From assembly GCA_946811185.2 (NCBI GenBank), contig OX328102.1:50631619-50695618 (forward strand): DNA of 64,000 nucleotides, read 5' to 3'. The notes beneath the pieces are model-generated. The model did no database searches. It was not told the DNA's origin and worked only from the letters and a program-made list of their open reading frames with translations. The DNA comes from Hippopus hippopus (Eukaryota > Mollusca > Bivalvia > Cardiida > Cardiidae). This document shows positions 55,961-64,000 of this stretch, in pieces. Both the position numbers and the translations under genes were made by a program. How positions within the stretch are numbered: position 1 is the first letter of the stretch; the number at the start of each line of letters is the position of its first letter.

Positions 55961-57241
55961 TTAATACACCACACTCATTTTATTTCCATCAGGCTGAAAG
56001 TTTATTAACCTATCACTAATAATAACAGCATATGCCTCTGTGGCTACGGGCACATTTGCGTTAAAATTTACCTTGATTTGGATATCAGTAACAGAATATT
56101 TTAACTTTTCACTCTGCTTGGAAACATCGAACAAAAACAAAGGATAAAGGGTTTTATAATCCGAAGGGGAAATGTTAGGGTTTGATACCAACTCATCCAT
56201 GCTATAGAACTTAGATCTAAATAGTGCAGCATCACCATAAGCTCTACTAAATTGCTGCCTAGGGAATGAAAGATTGTAGTCAACCGCGGGGCATCTAGTG
56301 GCATTTAACATAACATAAATATTTTTAACGTCTATGTTGTCAAATATGGATGGATTTTGCTCTTGGTTGCCATTTTTATCAGTCTGAAAGCCAACAATGA
56401 TAAAACGTGGCACCTCGGGAGATGATTTAACGGAAAGTCTCCAGGTAAATGTTGTTGACTGAGGAACTGAGATAGAGTCGCATTGTAGCATTCTATATCC
56501 AACTGGGAATTTTTCTTTTTTCTCGATGAGTTTATAAAGTTCTAGCTTCTCCTTATCCGCAGGTAGAACGTGTGGCATAAACCATGATATTTTATCCAAC
56601 GTAATTTTACCAGCATCAACACCGTTAGCTCTAAAGATCGCATCTTCATCATCATTTCTCGTCAAGGTGAGAGTTTGCTTCATTCCATACAAGACTTTAT
56701 CATAGTCTTTGCAAAAACCAAATATATGTTTTAATGGAACTCTGAAACTAAATGTACCTTTTGGATCGGAATTATTAATGATGTAGTGTTTTCTTATATT
56801 CCAACCTGTGTTTTGGGCTTGTGCCGCGCGCGTTGTATCCTTATACCACAATTGGTTTAACCCCTGTGATTTGGAAAAATCATCTGGATATTTTAACAAC
56901 CCAAGCATTGTAGTAGCCTGACCAGGATGTGTTATGGATTGAATTTCCTGACCGGAAAGTTGATACCTAATATTTTTAAAAAGATGTATGAGGGCGTTGT
57001 TTGTTAGAGAAACGTTGTCAGCATTTGCGTAATCTGCTCCATTAGCCTTTGTTAAGCGGCCTTCTATAAGTAAATAAGTTTCACTAGGATGCGTAAAAAT
57101 ATCTTGGGTTTCAATGCTAATCCTAATATCTCCTCCTGAGTTGCTGAGATTTGCACCTGTGATTGTTTCATACTCAAGGAGCTCATACTCATCAATACTA
57201 TCGACTTTCAAAATTGGTACGGTAATATTTAGAATACTCAT
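55961..57241 (-). CDS. Capsid-like protein of the viral element (probable double jelly-roll MCP), intact
   Basis: The only long undamaged gene in the element: 426 codons from ATG 57241 to a stop at 55961. No signal peptide or membrane segment; many short beta-prone stretches rich in Thr/Ser/Asn/Ile and few Cys. Characteristic blocks include IETQDIFTHPSETYLLIEGR, LFKNIRYQLSGQEIQS, LLKYPDDFSKSQGLNQLWY, VPLKHIFGF and FPRQQFSRAYGD. I recognise this type from Polinton-like elements in other invertebrate genomes, where its place and size suit a major capsid protein; 426 residues is within the range of double jelly-roll capsids. The fold is not proven from sequence. Upstream is a 75-bp AT-rich gap that may carry its promoter. 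Intactness among broken neighbours suggests either late integration or retained function. Confidence 0.65.
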   Translation of the reverse strand: MSILNITVPILKVDSIDEYELLEYETITGANLSNSGGDIRISIETQDIFTHPSETYLLIEGRLTKANGADYANADNVSLTNNALIHLFKNIRYQLSGQEIQSITHPGQATTMLGLLKYPDDFSKSQGLNQLWYKDTTRAAQAQNTGWNIRKHYIINNSDPKGTFSFRVPLKHIFGFCKDYDKVLYGMKQTLTLTRNDDEDAIFRANGVDAGKITLDKISWFMPHVLPADKEKLELYKLIEKKEKFPVGYRMLQCDSISVPQSTTFTWRLSVKSSPEVPRFIIVGFQTDKNGNQEQNPSIFDNIDVKNIYVMLNATRCPAVDYNLSFPRQQFSRAYGDAALFRSKFYSMDELVSNPNISPSDYKTLYPLFLFDVSKQSEKLKYSVTDIQIKVNFNANVPVATEAYAVIISDRLINFQPDGNKMSVVY

Positions 57242-57316
57242 TTTTTATTACTATTATTATAATTTAAATTATATTAATTTAACTTATACTACTTTAATAT
57301 TACTCCCATCTTTATT
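57242..57316 (-). promoter_or_regulatory. AT-rich spacer upstream of the capsid-like gene
   Basis: About 90 % A+T in 57242-57300 (ttattactattattataatt and similar). Candidate promoter for the capsid-like and SAP-like genes; no specific motif identified. Confidence 0.3.
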
Positions 57317-57517
57317 CTAAGTCCATAACCAGAGCTGGGGAAAAGACTTATACACGTCGTTGACAAACACACTTTTAAGTACAATGTTTTCCAGTTGATC
57401 TTTTTGGTTATCTGGGTTCTTTTTAGGGTAAATCCTGTTTCCACACACAATTCTTATTGGGGAAATACCCTCTTTGTCTAAATACTTATTTACCCCTTTC
57501 TCAATCTCTTTCATCAT
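57317..57517 (-). CDS. Small ORF of the viral element, function unknown
   Basis: The frame is open from 57586, but the first ATG is at 57517, giving 66 codons (MMKEIEKGVNKYLDKEG ... VNDVYKSFPQLWLWT). The charged N-terminal half may be helical. It overlaps nothing downstream and ends 75 bp before the capsid-like ATG. No family recognised. The open frame before the ATG may be the end of a longer broken version. Confidence 0.45.
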   Translation of the reverse strand: MMKEIEKGVNKYLDKEGISPIRIVCGNRIYPKKNPDNQKDQLENIVLKSVFVNDVYKSFPQLWLWT

Positions 57518-57560
57518 GTTTACTTTTTTAGGGGATAACTTTACAATAGCTTTTTGGTAA

Positions 57561-57985
57561 TTATATCGTGTGAATACCAGACCCACTGTTTAATTTTTTA
57601 ACTAAGTCTTGAATAGCAATTGCACTTCCATCTATTAAGGTGTTAATGTTTTGTGTCGTAGGTGTACTTTGCGCTGTAGGTGTGCAGTATGTATTTGTAA
57701 AATTTTTCGTGATTTTGGTGTCAAAGCTTTTTCAACTAACCTCTTTCCTGCGTCTACAGCAGCACTCTTTCCAGCCTCTACAGCTTTTTTTGCTCCTTCC
57801 TTAGCAACACTCTTTCCCACATCAAAGGCAGAACATGCAATTTGTTTAGCTGCGCTACTAGTAAAAAGTTTTGTAAAAAAGTTAGCGATGCTGTCAAAAA
57901 TTCCAGAACCACCATATGAATACTTTCTTTTAAATCCACGGTTTTTAGGTGTAATAATTTCTTTACGTAAAGATTGAACAACCAC
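57561..57985 (-). pseudogene. Minor-capsid-like protein (Gly/Ala/Lys-rich, pX/pVI-like), frameshifted
   Basis: The 116-codon frame 57985-57635 has a basic start (LRKEIITPKNRGFKRKYSYG), the segment GGSGIFDSIANFFTKLF (amphipathic, hydrophobic), then SAAKQIACSAFDVGKSVAK and several AGKSAAV/GKR helix repeats. Near 57700 the frame shifts; the adjacent frame continues to a TAA at 57561 with a Thr/Gln-rich tail. There is no in-frame ATG at the expected start: the first codons are ACG-GTG-GTT, so either GTG is used, the start was lost by mutation, or it lies further upstream opposite the fibre gene. Such membrane-active or core-type small proteins accompany capsid genes in Polinton-like and adenovirus-like elements; the match is by style, not by alignment. 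Confidence 0.5.
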
Positions 57986-58004
57986 CGTTACCGGTTCTAT
58001 AGAT
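57986..58004. promoter_or_regulatory. 19-bp divergent gap between two element genes
   Basis: ttaccggttctatagat separates the minus-strand capsid-accessory gene from the plus-strand fibre-like ATG (58005). This is too short for two separate promoters, so the signals must lie inside the genes or a start is misplaced. Confidence 0.3.
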
Positions 58005-58825
58005 ATGGCTGGTAATACATTAACAAAGGTTAGTAATCCGGTAAATCCTCAAGACGTCGCGACTAAAAATTACGTGGACACCAACTCGGGGCTGTTGAAT
58101 GAAAACGGAGGATACCATATCACAGGGTATTTAAACATGGGTTTTAATCCGATAAGAAACGTTATGGAGCCAACAGAACCGAGTGAAGCTGCTACTAAAA
58201 GTTATGTGGATAGGAGTGGCAAAGCAATAGTGCAGCAACAAGACGGCACTTTTTCCGCTGTTGCAGATATAAATGTTCGGGGGTATACTTTAACGAATCT
58301 TATAGATCCCGCAAACCCGCAAGACGTTGCAACTACAAAAAATACGTAGATGTTGCTAATCGAGCCTTTGTTTACGGAGCTGGAGGGTAAATAGCAGTTG
58401 GTGACGTTTCTATGGGTGGGCGGAGAATTTACAACGTCGGAACACCTTTAGAAAACCAACAAGCTGCAAATAAGTTTTACTTAGACGTTAATATGGAAAA
58501 CGTTGAAAGTTATTCGGGGAGCGGTGCAATATTAAAGAAACTCAGAAGGAACTTTTTGTGCCGTTAGCGATATCGACATGAATGGCAACGGTTGTTAAAG
58601 ATGACCCTAATGTACCAGAAGAGGTAAAAGTTAATATTGTGGTAAACGGAGTAGAGCAGGTTCACTACTCTATTATAAAAAAAGAAAGATGAGATTTGCA
58701 GCTGTGTGGTTTTTCCTACACCACTCGAAATAAAGCAATGCGACATCATAAACTTTATTTCAAGATCAGACAACCCTAACGTGCGTCACGCTTACATATC
58801 TATTTTGATAGAGTTAGACTTGTGA
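58005..58825 (+). pseudogene. Phage tail-fibre-like protein with ATKxYVD repeats, broken
   Basis: The ATG at 58005 begins 114 codons with three repeats of about 44 residues (LTKVSNPVNPQDVATKNYVD, then PTEPSEAATKSYVD, then LTNLIDPANPQDVATT). In tailed phages this repeat type lies in trimeric fibre shafts. The frame breaks at about 58335-58345 (an A-rich run); a fourth repeat (NVGTPLENQQAANKFYLD) continues in another frame after a TAA at 58388. Further shifts follow, and a last open piece ends with TGA at 58823-58825. A virion attachment fibre is the likely original role; that is inference. It is the only plus-strand gene of the element. Confidence 0.75.
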
Positions 58826-58827
58826 AA

Positions 58828-58856
58828 AATATTTAACACGTAAAGTGTTAAATATT
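58828..58856 (+). terminator. Perfect 12-bp hairpin after the fibre gene
   Basis: aatatttaacac, loop gtaaa, gtgttaaatatt: 12 of 12 pairs, starting 3 bp after the last stop codon of the fibre-like gene. It may act as a 3'-end or termination signal as in compact viral genomes; function is inference. Confidence 0.5.
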
Positions 58857-58962
58857 GAAAAAGGATCAGTTTTCACCACGTGACATAGTATTTCACAACT
58901 TTGTTTAATATTTCACAATGCATACTCATATAATATCACTTTAGACTGGACTTTTGAGGATG

Positions 58963-59474
58963 ATGGTAGTATATTATGATATTAATGATTTTTTTACTTT
59001 GTTTTTTCTAAAAATTGAAATGTATATGGTAATTGTATAAAATAGGATTTTTATTTATGATAATAATAAAGCGGTCTTACTTCCTTGTTGTATTTTAATT
59101 TAGTAAGAATGTTATTACTAACAAAATGGTAACCTCTGGCGTGGCCTTACAGCCCGTAAGTTAATACCAAAAAATGATAACCTCTGGCGAGCCCTAACAG
59201 CCCGTAAGTTAATACCAAAAACTGATAACCTCTGGTGAGGCCTAACAGCCAGTAAGTTAATACCAAACACTAACATAAAAATGGTAACCTCTGGCGAGGC
59301 TTAACAGCCCGTAAGTTAATACCTTATCAATACATTTCTTACGCATTAAAACCACAATGTTGTAAGGCTGCTGTTTAAAAACAGAATAAGTATTTTATAC
59401 AATTATTGTACACGTTAAACATTTTTAAAAAAAACAGGGTAAAAATATTTGTTGATATTATAATATACTACCAT
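58963..59474. repeat. Inverted repeat pair enclosing a tandem-repeat block
   Basis: atggtagtatattatgatat at 58963 is inverted at 59453-59474 (20 of 22 bases pair). Inside lie the 48-bp tandem repeats and AT-rich DNA without an ORF. Confidence 0.75.
59123..59323 (+). repeat. Tandem repeat, about 48 bp x 4, in the viral element
   Basis: taacctctggcgaggcctaa and cagcccgtaagttaatacc recur with starts of taacctctgg at 59130, 59178, 59226 and 59285. Units differ at several positions. Confidence 0.93.
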
Positions 59475-59752
59475 TTTCGGTTTTGATGGTGCTAAGTGAA
59501 AGCGATAGGGTTGTGTACTAAATAATACTTCCTCTTTCGCTTTCGATGGGGAGGTAAAAAAAATTGCTTATTTAATGGTGGTGTCATGACTCACCTTACT
59601 TCATCTATACTTTCTCTTATGTTAAGATGTAGAAAACGGAGTTAAAGGTTATTCTTAAGCTAGTTTAACGTTTTTCAACATTATTTAGCTAGGTTAAAAA
59701 TATCAAAATTTATCTTTAGTCTTATAAATTATAACTTTTTCTAAGTTATAAT
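59475..59752. other. Noncoding stretch of the viral element
   Basis: Contains tttcgctttcgatgggg near 59538, partly echoing gtgaaagcgataggg at 59497 in inverted form. No gene recognised. Confidence 0.35.
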
Positions 59753-60472
59753 TTAGTTATTTTCTTCCTGCTCTTCATCAGAGCTTGACTCTTCATCTAA
59801 AACACTAGGTAAAATTTCCTTTTGAGGTGGGTTTACATTTTCTTCTACTTTTACTGATATAACTTTAATTTGTATTGTTTCAATATTTTGATTATAAAAA
59901 AATTCCTTCTATTTTTAAAATACAAACCACTTTTCAAGGGGTTTTTGTATATAAAAGAGGATCTACTTTTTCATAATTACTTTCTTCATCTTTTTGCAAA
60001 AAATCGGTATTTATTACAACTTTACCATTACTATCTTTTTTATCTAAAAACTTTGGATAAAATTTGGGCGACTCTCCATCATTATATTTTACAATTTCAA
60101 TTCCGCTAAGATTTCTAATTTTTTTTTTAACTCTTTCGCTTTTTGATTTTGAAAAAAGTTCGTTAACTCATCCATATCTTTTTTAAATTCTTTTTCTTTT
60201 TTAGTGGGTTCTTGTAGGTTATAAAAACAAACTAAAGATAAAGCGTATCCAGTTGGTTTTTTCTGTTTTTTATCTTCATTAGTAATAACAACATATGAAA
60301 ACAAAGGTGGAGTATGTATATATAGTGGTCCTTTTTTACCAGTAGAGTATTCATACTCAAGTGGTATTTTAATGTAATTATATGTTGAGTTTGTATATGT
60401 GTTGTTTAAATTTAGAGAAAGCTTTTCTTTACAAAGCTTCCCCGATTTAATATAATTCGTTTTTGTTGCCAT
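59753..60472 (-). pseudogene. Acidic-tailed protein of the viral element (possible ssDNA-binding protein), frameshifted
   Basis: The ATG at 60472 opens 127 codons (MATKTNYIKSGKLCKEKLSL ... LYIHTPPLFSYVVITNED ... GYALSLVCFYNLQEPTKKEK). The frame ends at 60089, but the neighbouring frame continues with GIEIVKYNDGESPKFYPKFL. After two more shifts (near 60000 and 59930) it reaches SSSDEEQEENN and TAA at 59753-59755. Full length would be about 235 residues. A beta-rich body with a conserved GPLYI-TP-LFSY block and a very acidic tail is reminiscent of viral single-strand DNA-binding proteins, but I do not recognise a named family. At least three frame breaks. Confidence 0.55.
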
Positions 60473-60480
60473 TATATTAT

Positions 60481-60572
60481 AAATTATTATTTCTTAAGCC
60501 ATTTTTTCAAATTTTTTTAATGAAAATTATAAACCTTTTTTGAGGTTTTTAAATATAGATTTTTTTAGATTT

Positions 60573-60606
<34 letters not shown>

Positions 60607-60785
60607 CTTTTTTTTGGATTTTTGGATTTTTTTGGATTTTTTGGATTTTTGGATATGCGTGGCATTTTTGACACAGATCGACCGAATACAAAAATTACAC
60701 CACATTTTGGACAAAATGGCTCAAATCGGGTAAATTATAACCTATTTTCGTCGTCTATCTATGTTCAGAGATATGTCTTTTTGTC
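60481..60785. other. AT-rich end region with T29 and GGATTTTT repeats
   Basis: 29 T residues at 60578-60606, then T/GG-rich tgg atttttggattttttt repeats to 60650. This may mark the right border of the viral element or the tail of another repeat. Confidence 0.45.
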
Positions 60786-61120
60786 ATTATCTCCCGTTAG
60801 ATGGCATTCTACAAATACACATCTTTCTAATTTGGGCATTCTGGGTATAGAACCGGACTACTTTTCAAAACAACCGTTAGTTTGAATTTCAAAATGAAAT
60901 AAACGTTTACTCAAAAAAAACGCTACCTGGTGCGATTCAGTCAGCTATGATCGGCTAGCATGTAACCTATGCACCGGCCATTTATTAAAACAGCCCCTAC
61001 ATGCTTGGGTAATAGGCTAATAGCTTCGGTGTAAGCCCTACGTTTCCCTAATATTCGGGGGTGGGTGATGAGTCATAGCAGACAGGTCGAATCTTCGAAG
61101 AGTATGACATGCGCAGACAA
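60786..61120 (+). repeat. Dispersed repeat E, copy 2
   Basis: Same as 13911-14247 with about 90 % identity by eye; noncoding. Confidence 0.9.
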
Positions 61121-62380
61121 CGGTCTTTTTGTATTTTTGCTACTCTTCGAAAACGGAGGTAATAAGTTGTAAATGTTCGGGAACAACTGTCAATATCGTT
61201 GTCGTCTGAAATAAACCGATTTTCTTGCATTAAAAAAGTACATACGAAATTCTAGCCGTGTATTCATGCATCGGTATGCACGTCACCATCGTAAATAAAC
61301 TGCTTCGCTGTGGTGCTTGTCAAAATTTATTGAAATTGTTTCATATTCCAGGCCGAAAAACGATGAAATTAATAATAGCAAAATAAGAGAGGAATTGCCC
61401 CGATTGTCATGTAGTGATTTAGATCTACACATACCAAAGAAAACCATTACCTTACTAGCTTCCTATATCTAAATATAAAGTAACTTTCGCCATATTAACA
61501 AACTCTTCGGACCCGTAGGAAGCAAAATATGAAAGGAAGGGGAGGGGACGGGGCATAACGACAGACCTCAGTGTCACTGACCTTCTACCTAGATGTCGGT
61601 GTGCACATTGATTGTTTACAACGGAGAATTCCAGGAAATCCTCTAACAGTTTAATTCTTATTTGACTACATCTACACATAAAAATATTAATTCACTGTTA
61701 TTTTTCTAATCAAGTAAGATCTAGAGATAAAGATTTTTGTTGACACTTTTAGTAACACTGGTAAAATTATTTGGGGCGGGGGGAGGGGGAAACTTTTTCA
61801 GTCTGGGAAAAAAGGAAAATCGCAATATAATTTCACAAATATCTACTATAATATTGTATACACGAAAGAACGGTATAGAACAGTCAATCATAAAAATGAG
61901 AGTCCTTAAATGGTTTGGAGTAAAAAAAATATCCTCCATGTGTTCACATACATACAAATGACACATTACTTACGGCACATTGATATTTGAACATTTCTCA
62001 TGACTCTGGAACTCACTCACATAGGGCATATACGTATAGAAGAGGAAAATATGATTTTTCAGCAGCATCAAAAACATGATACGATCATACGCAATAAACT
62101 TTTACAAACACAATCTTTTTTTGAAGTTAACAGCCTCAGGGGCATAAAAATTGTTTTAACTGCAGTTGAAAAGGGATGACAATATAAATTTGAATGTGGG
62201 TCAGTGTCAAAAACAACACTATTATTTAAGTTACTTATTTTTGTAACATACCATTACTAATTATTATATACATGTAACGTTTGTAATTAACTGAGCAAAT
62301 ATCTGATCAAATAACCAAATTTGTCAAAAACATGCACGGAAACGTACAAATTGGTTTAATGGTACCCCTAGAATGCAATT
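61121..62380. other. Stretch without recognised gene
   Basis: Only homopolymer-rich spots (ggggcggggggagggggaaac near 61772). Nothing coding recognised. Confidence 0.4.
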
Positions 62381-62577
62381 TAACCCTTTATCAAACAATC
62401 CAGAAAACATTGTTGGAAAAGGAGAAAATTCATATTTAGCATTTTCTCCTTTTCCCACAATAATTTTTAACCCATCAAAAAGAGTAATCATCTTTTTATC
62501 ACCAGTTAACTTGTCTACAAATGTTTTCAGTTTGGTCCAGTCTAGAATTTCGTCTTTTGGTAAAGTGTTAAATAGAT
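62381..62577 (-). repeat. Family B palindromic MITE (complete)
   Basis: taaccctttatcaaacaatc to gtcttttggtaaagtgtta, with hairpin ggaaaaggagaaaattcat / agcattttctccttttccc. Confidence 0.9.
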
Positions 62578-62627
62578 AAAAAGGACAATAGCAATTTTAT
62601 TTTCAAGGTATCTGCCATAATAAAAAA

Positions 62628-62692
62628 AAGGACAGTATAGATCACATTCTTTGCAGTCTGATCTTGATCTACACTGTCTATCATAGGGAGTC
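62628..62692. repeat. Family C palindrome, left half shortened
   Basis: gacagtatagatcacattct joined to ttgcagtctgatcttgatct acactgtc. Confidence 0.78.
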
Positions 62693-63984
62693 TGATCTTG
62701 AGCTAATTGTCCATTAAAAGGGAATATCTAGCTAATTGGACATTTGCAACTAACTTTTGCATAAACTACTCTTTTACTTGGAGATTATTCGATAGGATAT
62801 GGCGGTATGTTTTCCTATACTTAAGTGTTTTAAGTAGCTTGGGTTGAAAAGAAAAAGATTTATTGCACAAATGATATATTCAAGGATCTTTTGCCAATTA
62901 TGACACACAGTTGACTATTACACACTATTACACAAAAGTTCAATTGATGGAATGTAAATTCTGCAATGGCTCTCCATTTGAACCCCTCGTGACACCAAAG
63001 GACCAGCCTGGAGAAAAATTGGTCTGTTACTGTCCAGACATCATTGTACTGTACTGAATGCGTTTGTTTTTACCTATTCAAAATAAAAAACAAGAAAATA
63101 TTGATGCATAACATCAATGGCGCCGCAAATCAGTTGTTTCTGAAATAGGGCACATTACAGCGGGTTATACCGAATTCTCCAATCAAGTTACTCTATAAGT
63201 CCAGTTTACCGAACTCGTGACCCAGTCTTTCTGAAAGTTGCCAAGTTATTACTGGACATTCGGTCTGGTAAAAAAAAATTACCGAATGTTTTTTTTACCA
63301 GACCCAAAATATCGATAAATTAAAATAACTACATGAAATATTTTTGAATTTATAAGGAATAACAAAATGAATATCAATGGGGGTAGATTTACATGTACAG
63401 TATCACGGACCTTTATAATACATCGAGAATCCCTGGCCGTATTCAAAACTCAACAATCTCTTGTATAAAACTCAATTTCAGACAATTGTCATCTTCAGAC
63501 TGAAAATCTACAGAAAATTCATGAGTCTTTACTGGGTTTTCCCTTGACTTTCTGATTTGGGGGTCATTTGACCCCCTTCAAATGAAGTAGAGAAGGCACA
63601 AATAAAAATTTTGGGGGTCATTAAGAAAATTTGAGGGTCCAAATTCAAAGAAACAGGGGGTCAGGGAAAACCATGTCTTTATCAGGACCAAATAAGTTAA
63701 AGGTTTACATATTTCTTCCTCAATGAAGTCTTCTTCACTGATGTATAAGGCAATCCTCGGGTTCTCATGACAGCAGTCGATCTTTTTTGTACAGAAGGAA
63801 AGATCGCCAAATAAATGTCGCGTAATTTCATTAGACACTATATTTCCAACTGATCAATGAAACATTATCATACAAAGTATGACGTCATTCATTCTTACGA
63901 CGATTTCATTGGTCTAGGAGGCTGAACAGTGTACGAGAAAAACCTATGTCATTCTAAAATTAGCACATGACCTTTCGATGTTAT
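62693..63984. other. Stretch without recognised gene
   Basis: Contains an imperfect inverted pair around 63270-63305 (tctggtaaaaaaaaattaccga / cggt...ttttttaccaga). No ORF with recognisable similarity. Confidence 0.4.
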
Positions 63985-64000
63985 TAGCTCCACTGGCCGA
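63985..64000 (+). repeat. Start of a GTCC-type element cut by the window end
   Basis: agctccactggccga after tt is identical to the first 15 bases of the copy at 25763. Confidence 0.75.

Larger units (their letters stand above)
53951..60480. mobile_element. Partial integrated virus-like element (Polinton/adintovirus type)
   Basis: A compact block of genes unlike the surrounding DNA: protein-primed DNA polymerase B N-terminal half, a 23-codon ORF, SAP-like small protein, capsid-like protein, a small ORF, a Gly/Ala/Lys-rich minor-capsid-like gene and an acidic-tailed protein on minus, plus a fibre-like gene on plus. Gaps between minus genes are 20-200 bp. The polymerase family and the gene types are those of Polintons and relatives; no rve integrase, HerA-type ATPase or adenain-like protease is present. 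The left border is a truncation at 53951. The right border is uncertain, near the 29-base T run at 60578. Terminal repeats were not found. Confidence 0.8.

Noticed and set aside
58005..58825. Bacterial or phage contamination as source of the fibre gene
   Set aside because: It is flanked on both sides by element genes and bivalve-type repeats, and it decays by frameshifts as its neighbours do.
59123..59323. CRISPR-like array in the viral element
   Set aside because: Adjacent units are continuous without variable spacers.
63578..63838. 86-codon minus-strand ORF
   Set aside because: No recognisable family, no start context and no neighbouring exon.

Overview
The window looks like nuclear DNA of a metazoan, most probably a bivalve mollusc. 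Host genes are split by introns and widely spaced. The rest is packed with short palindromic repeats, GTCC-rich elements with central repeats of about 160 bp, tRNA-derived SINE pieces and LINE fragments of mollusc style. The bivalve assignment is inference from repeat style; no ribosomal or mitochondrial marker is present.

Only two host genes are supported. A single-exon GT61-type glycosyltransferase lies at 2959-4362 (+). A sodium/chloride-dependent neurotransmitter transporter of the SLC6 family has two exons, 45898-46656 and 49618-50436 (+), split by a 2.96-kb intron full of repeats; its last exon(s), coding TM11-12, were not found here.

The mobile fraction is layered. At 7204-12096 a LINE with an RNase H domain sits inside another repeat with a 13-bp target-site duplication, and the uninterrupted target is present near 25603. 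The LINE has lost its reverse-transcriptase core. Two other LINE 3' ends lie on the minus strand (38700-39888 and 41329-42190), the second inside a palindromic MITE. Mariner-like transposase remnants lie head to head at 44540-45460. Three palindromic families (called A, B and C here; about 11, 24 and 14 copies) are scattered through the window. Nine or so GTCC-type elements share terminal hairpins, flanking T residues and central tandem repeats of about 160 bp; the largest (17366-24641) carries a 648-bp higher-order repeat and a 4.1-kb insertion with AAGGTCGTAAGTG motifs at both ends.

The most unusual segment is 53951-60480: a partial, decaying integrated virus-like element of the Polinton/adintovirus type. 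On the minus strand it holds the N-terminal part of a protein-primed DNA polymerase B (broken), a 23-codon ORF overlapping its start, a small SAP-like protein, an intact 426-codon capsid-like protein, a small conserved-looking ORF, a Gly/Ala/Lys-rich minor-capsid-like protein (broken) and a possible ssDNA-binding-type protein with an acidic tail (broken). On the plus strand it holds a phage tail-fibre-like gene (broken), followed by a perfect hairpin and a tandem-repeat block between inverted repeats. It is cut on the left by a GTCC-type repeat; no integrase, packaging ATPase or protease was seen.
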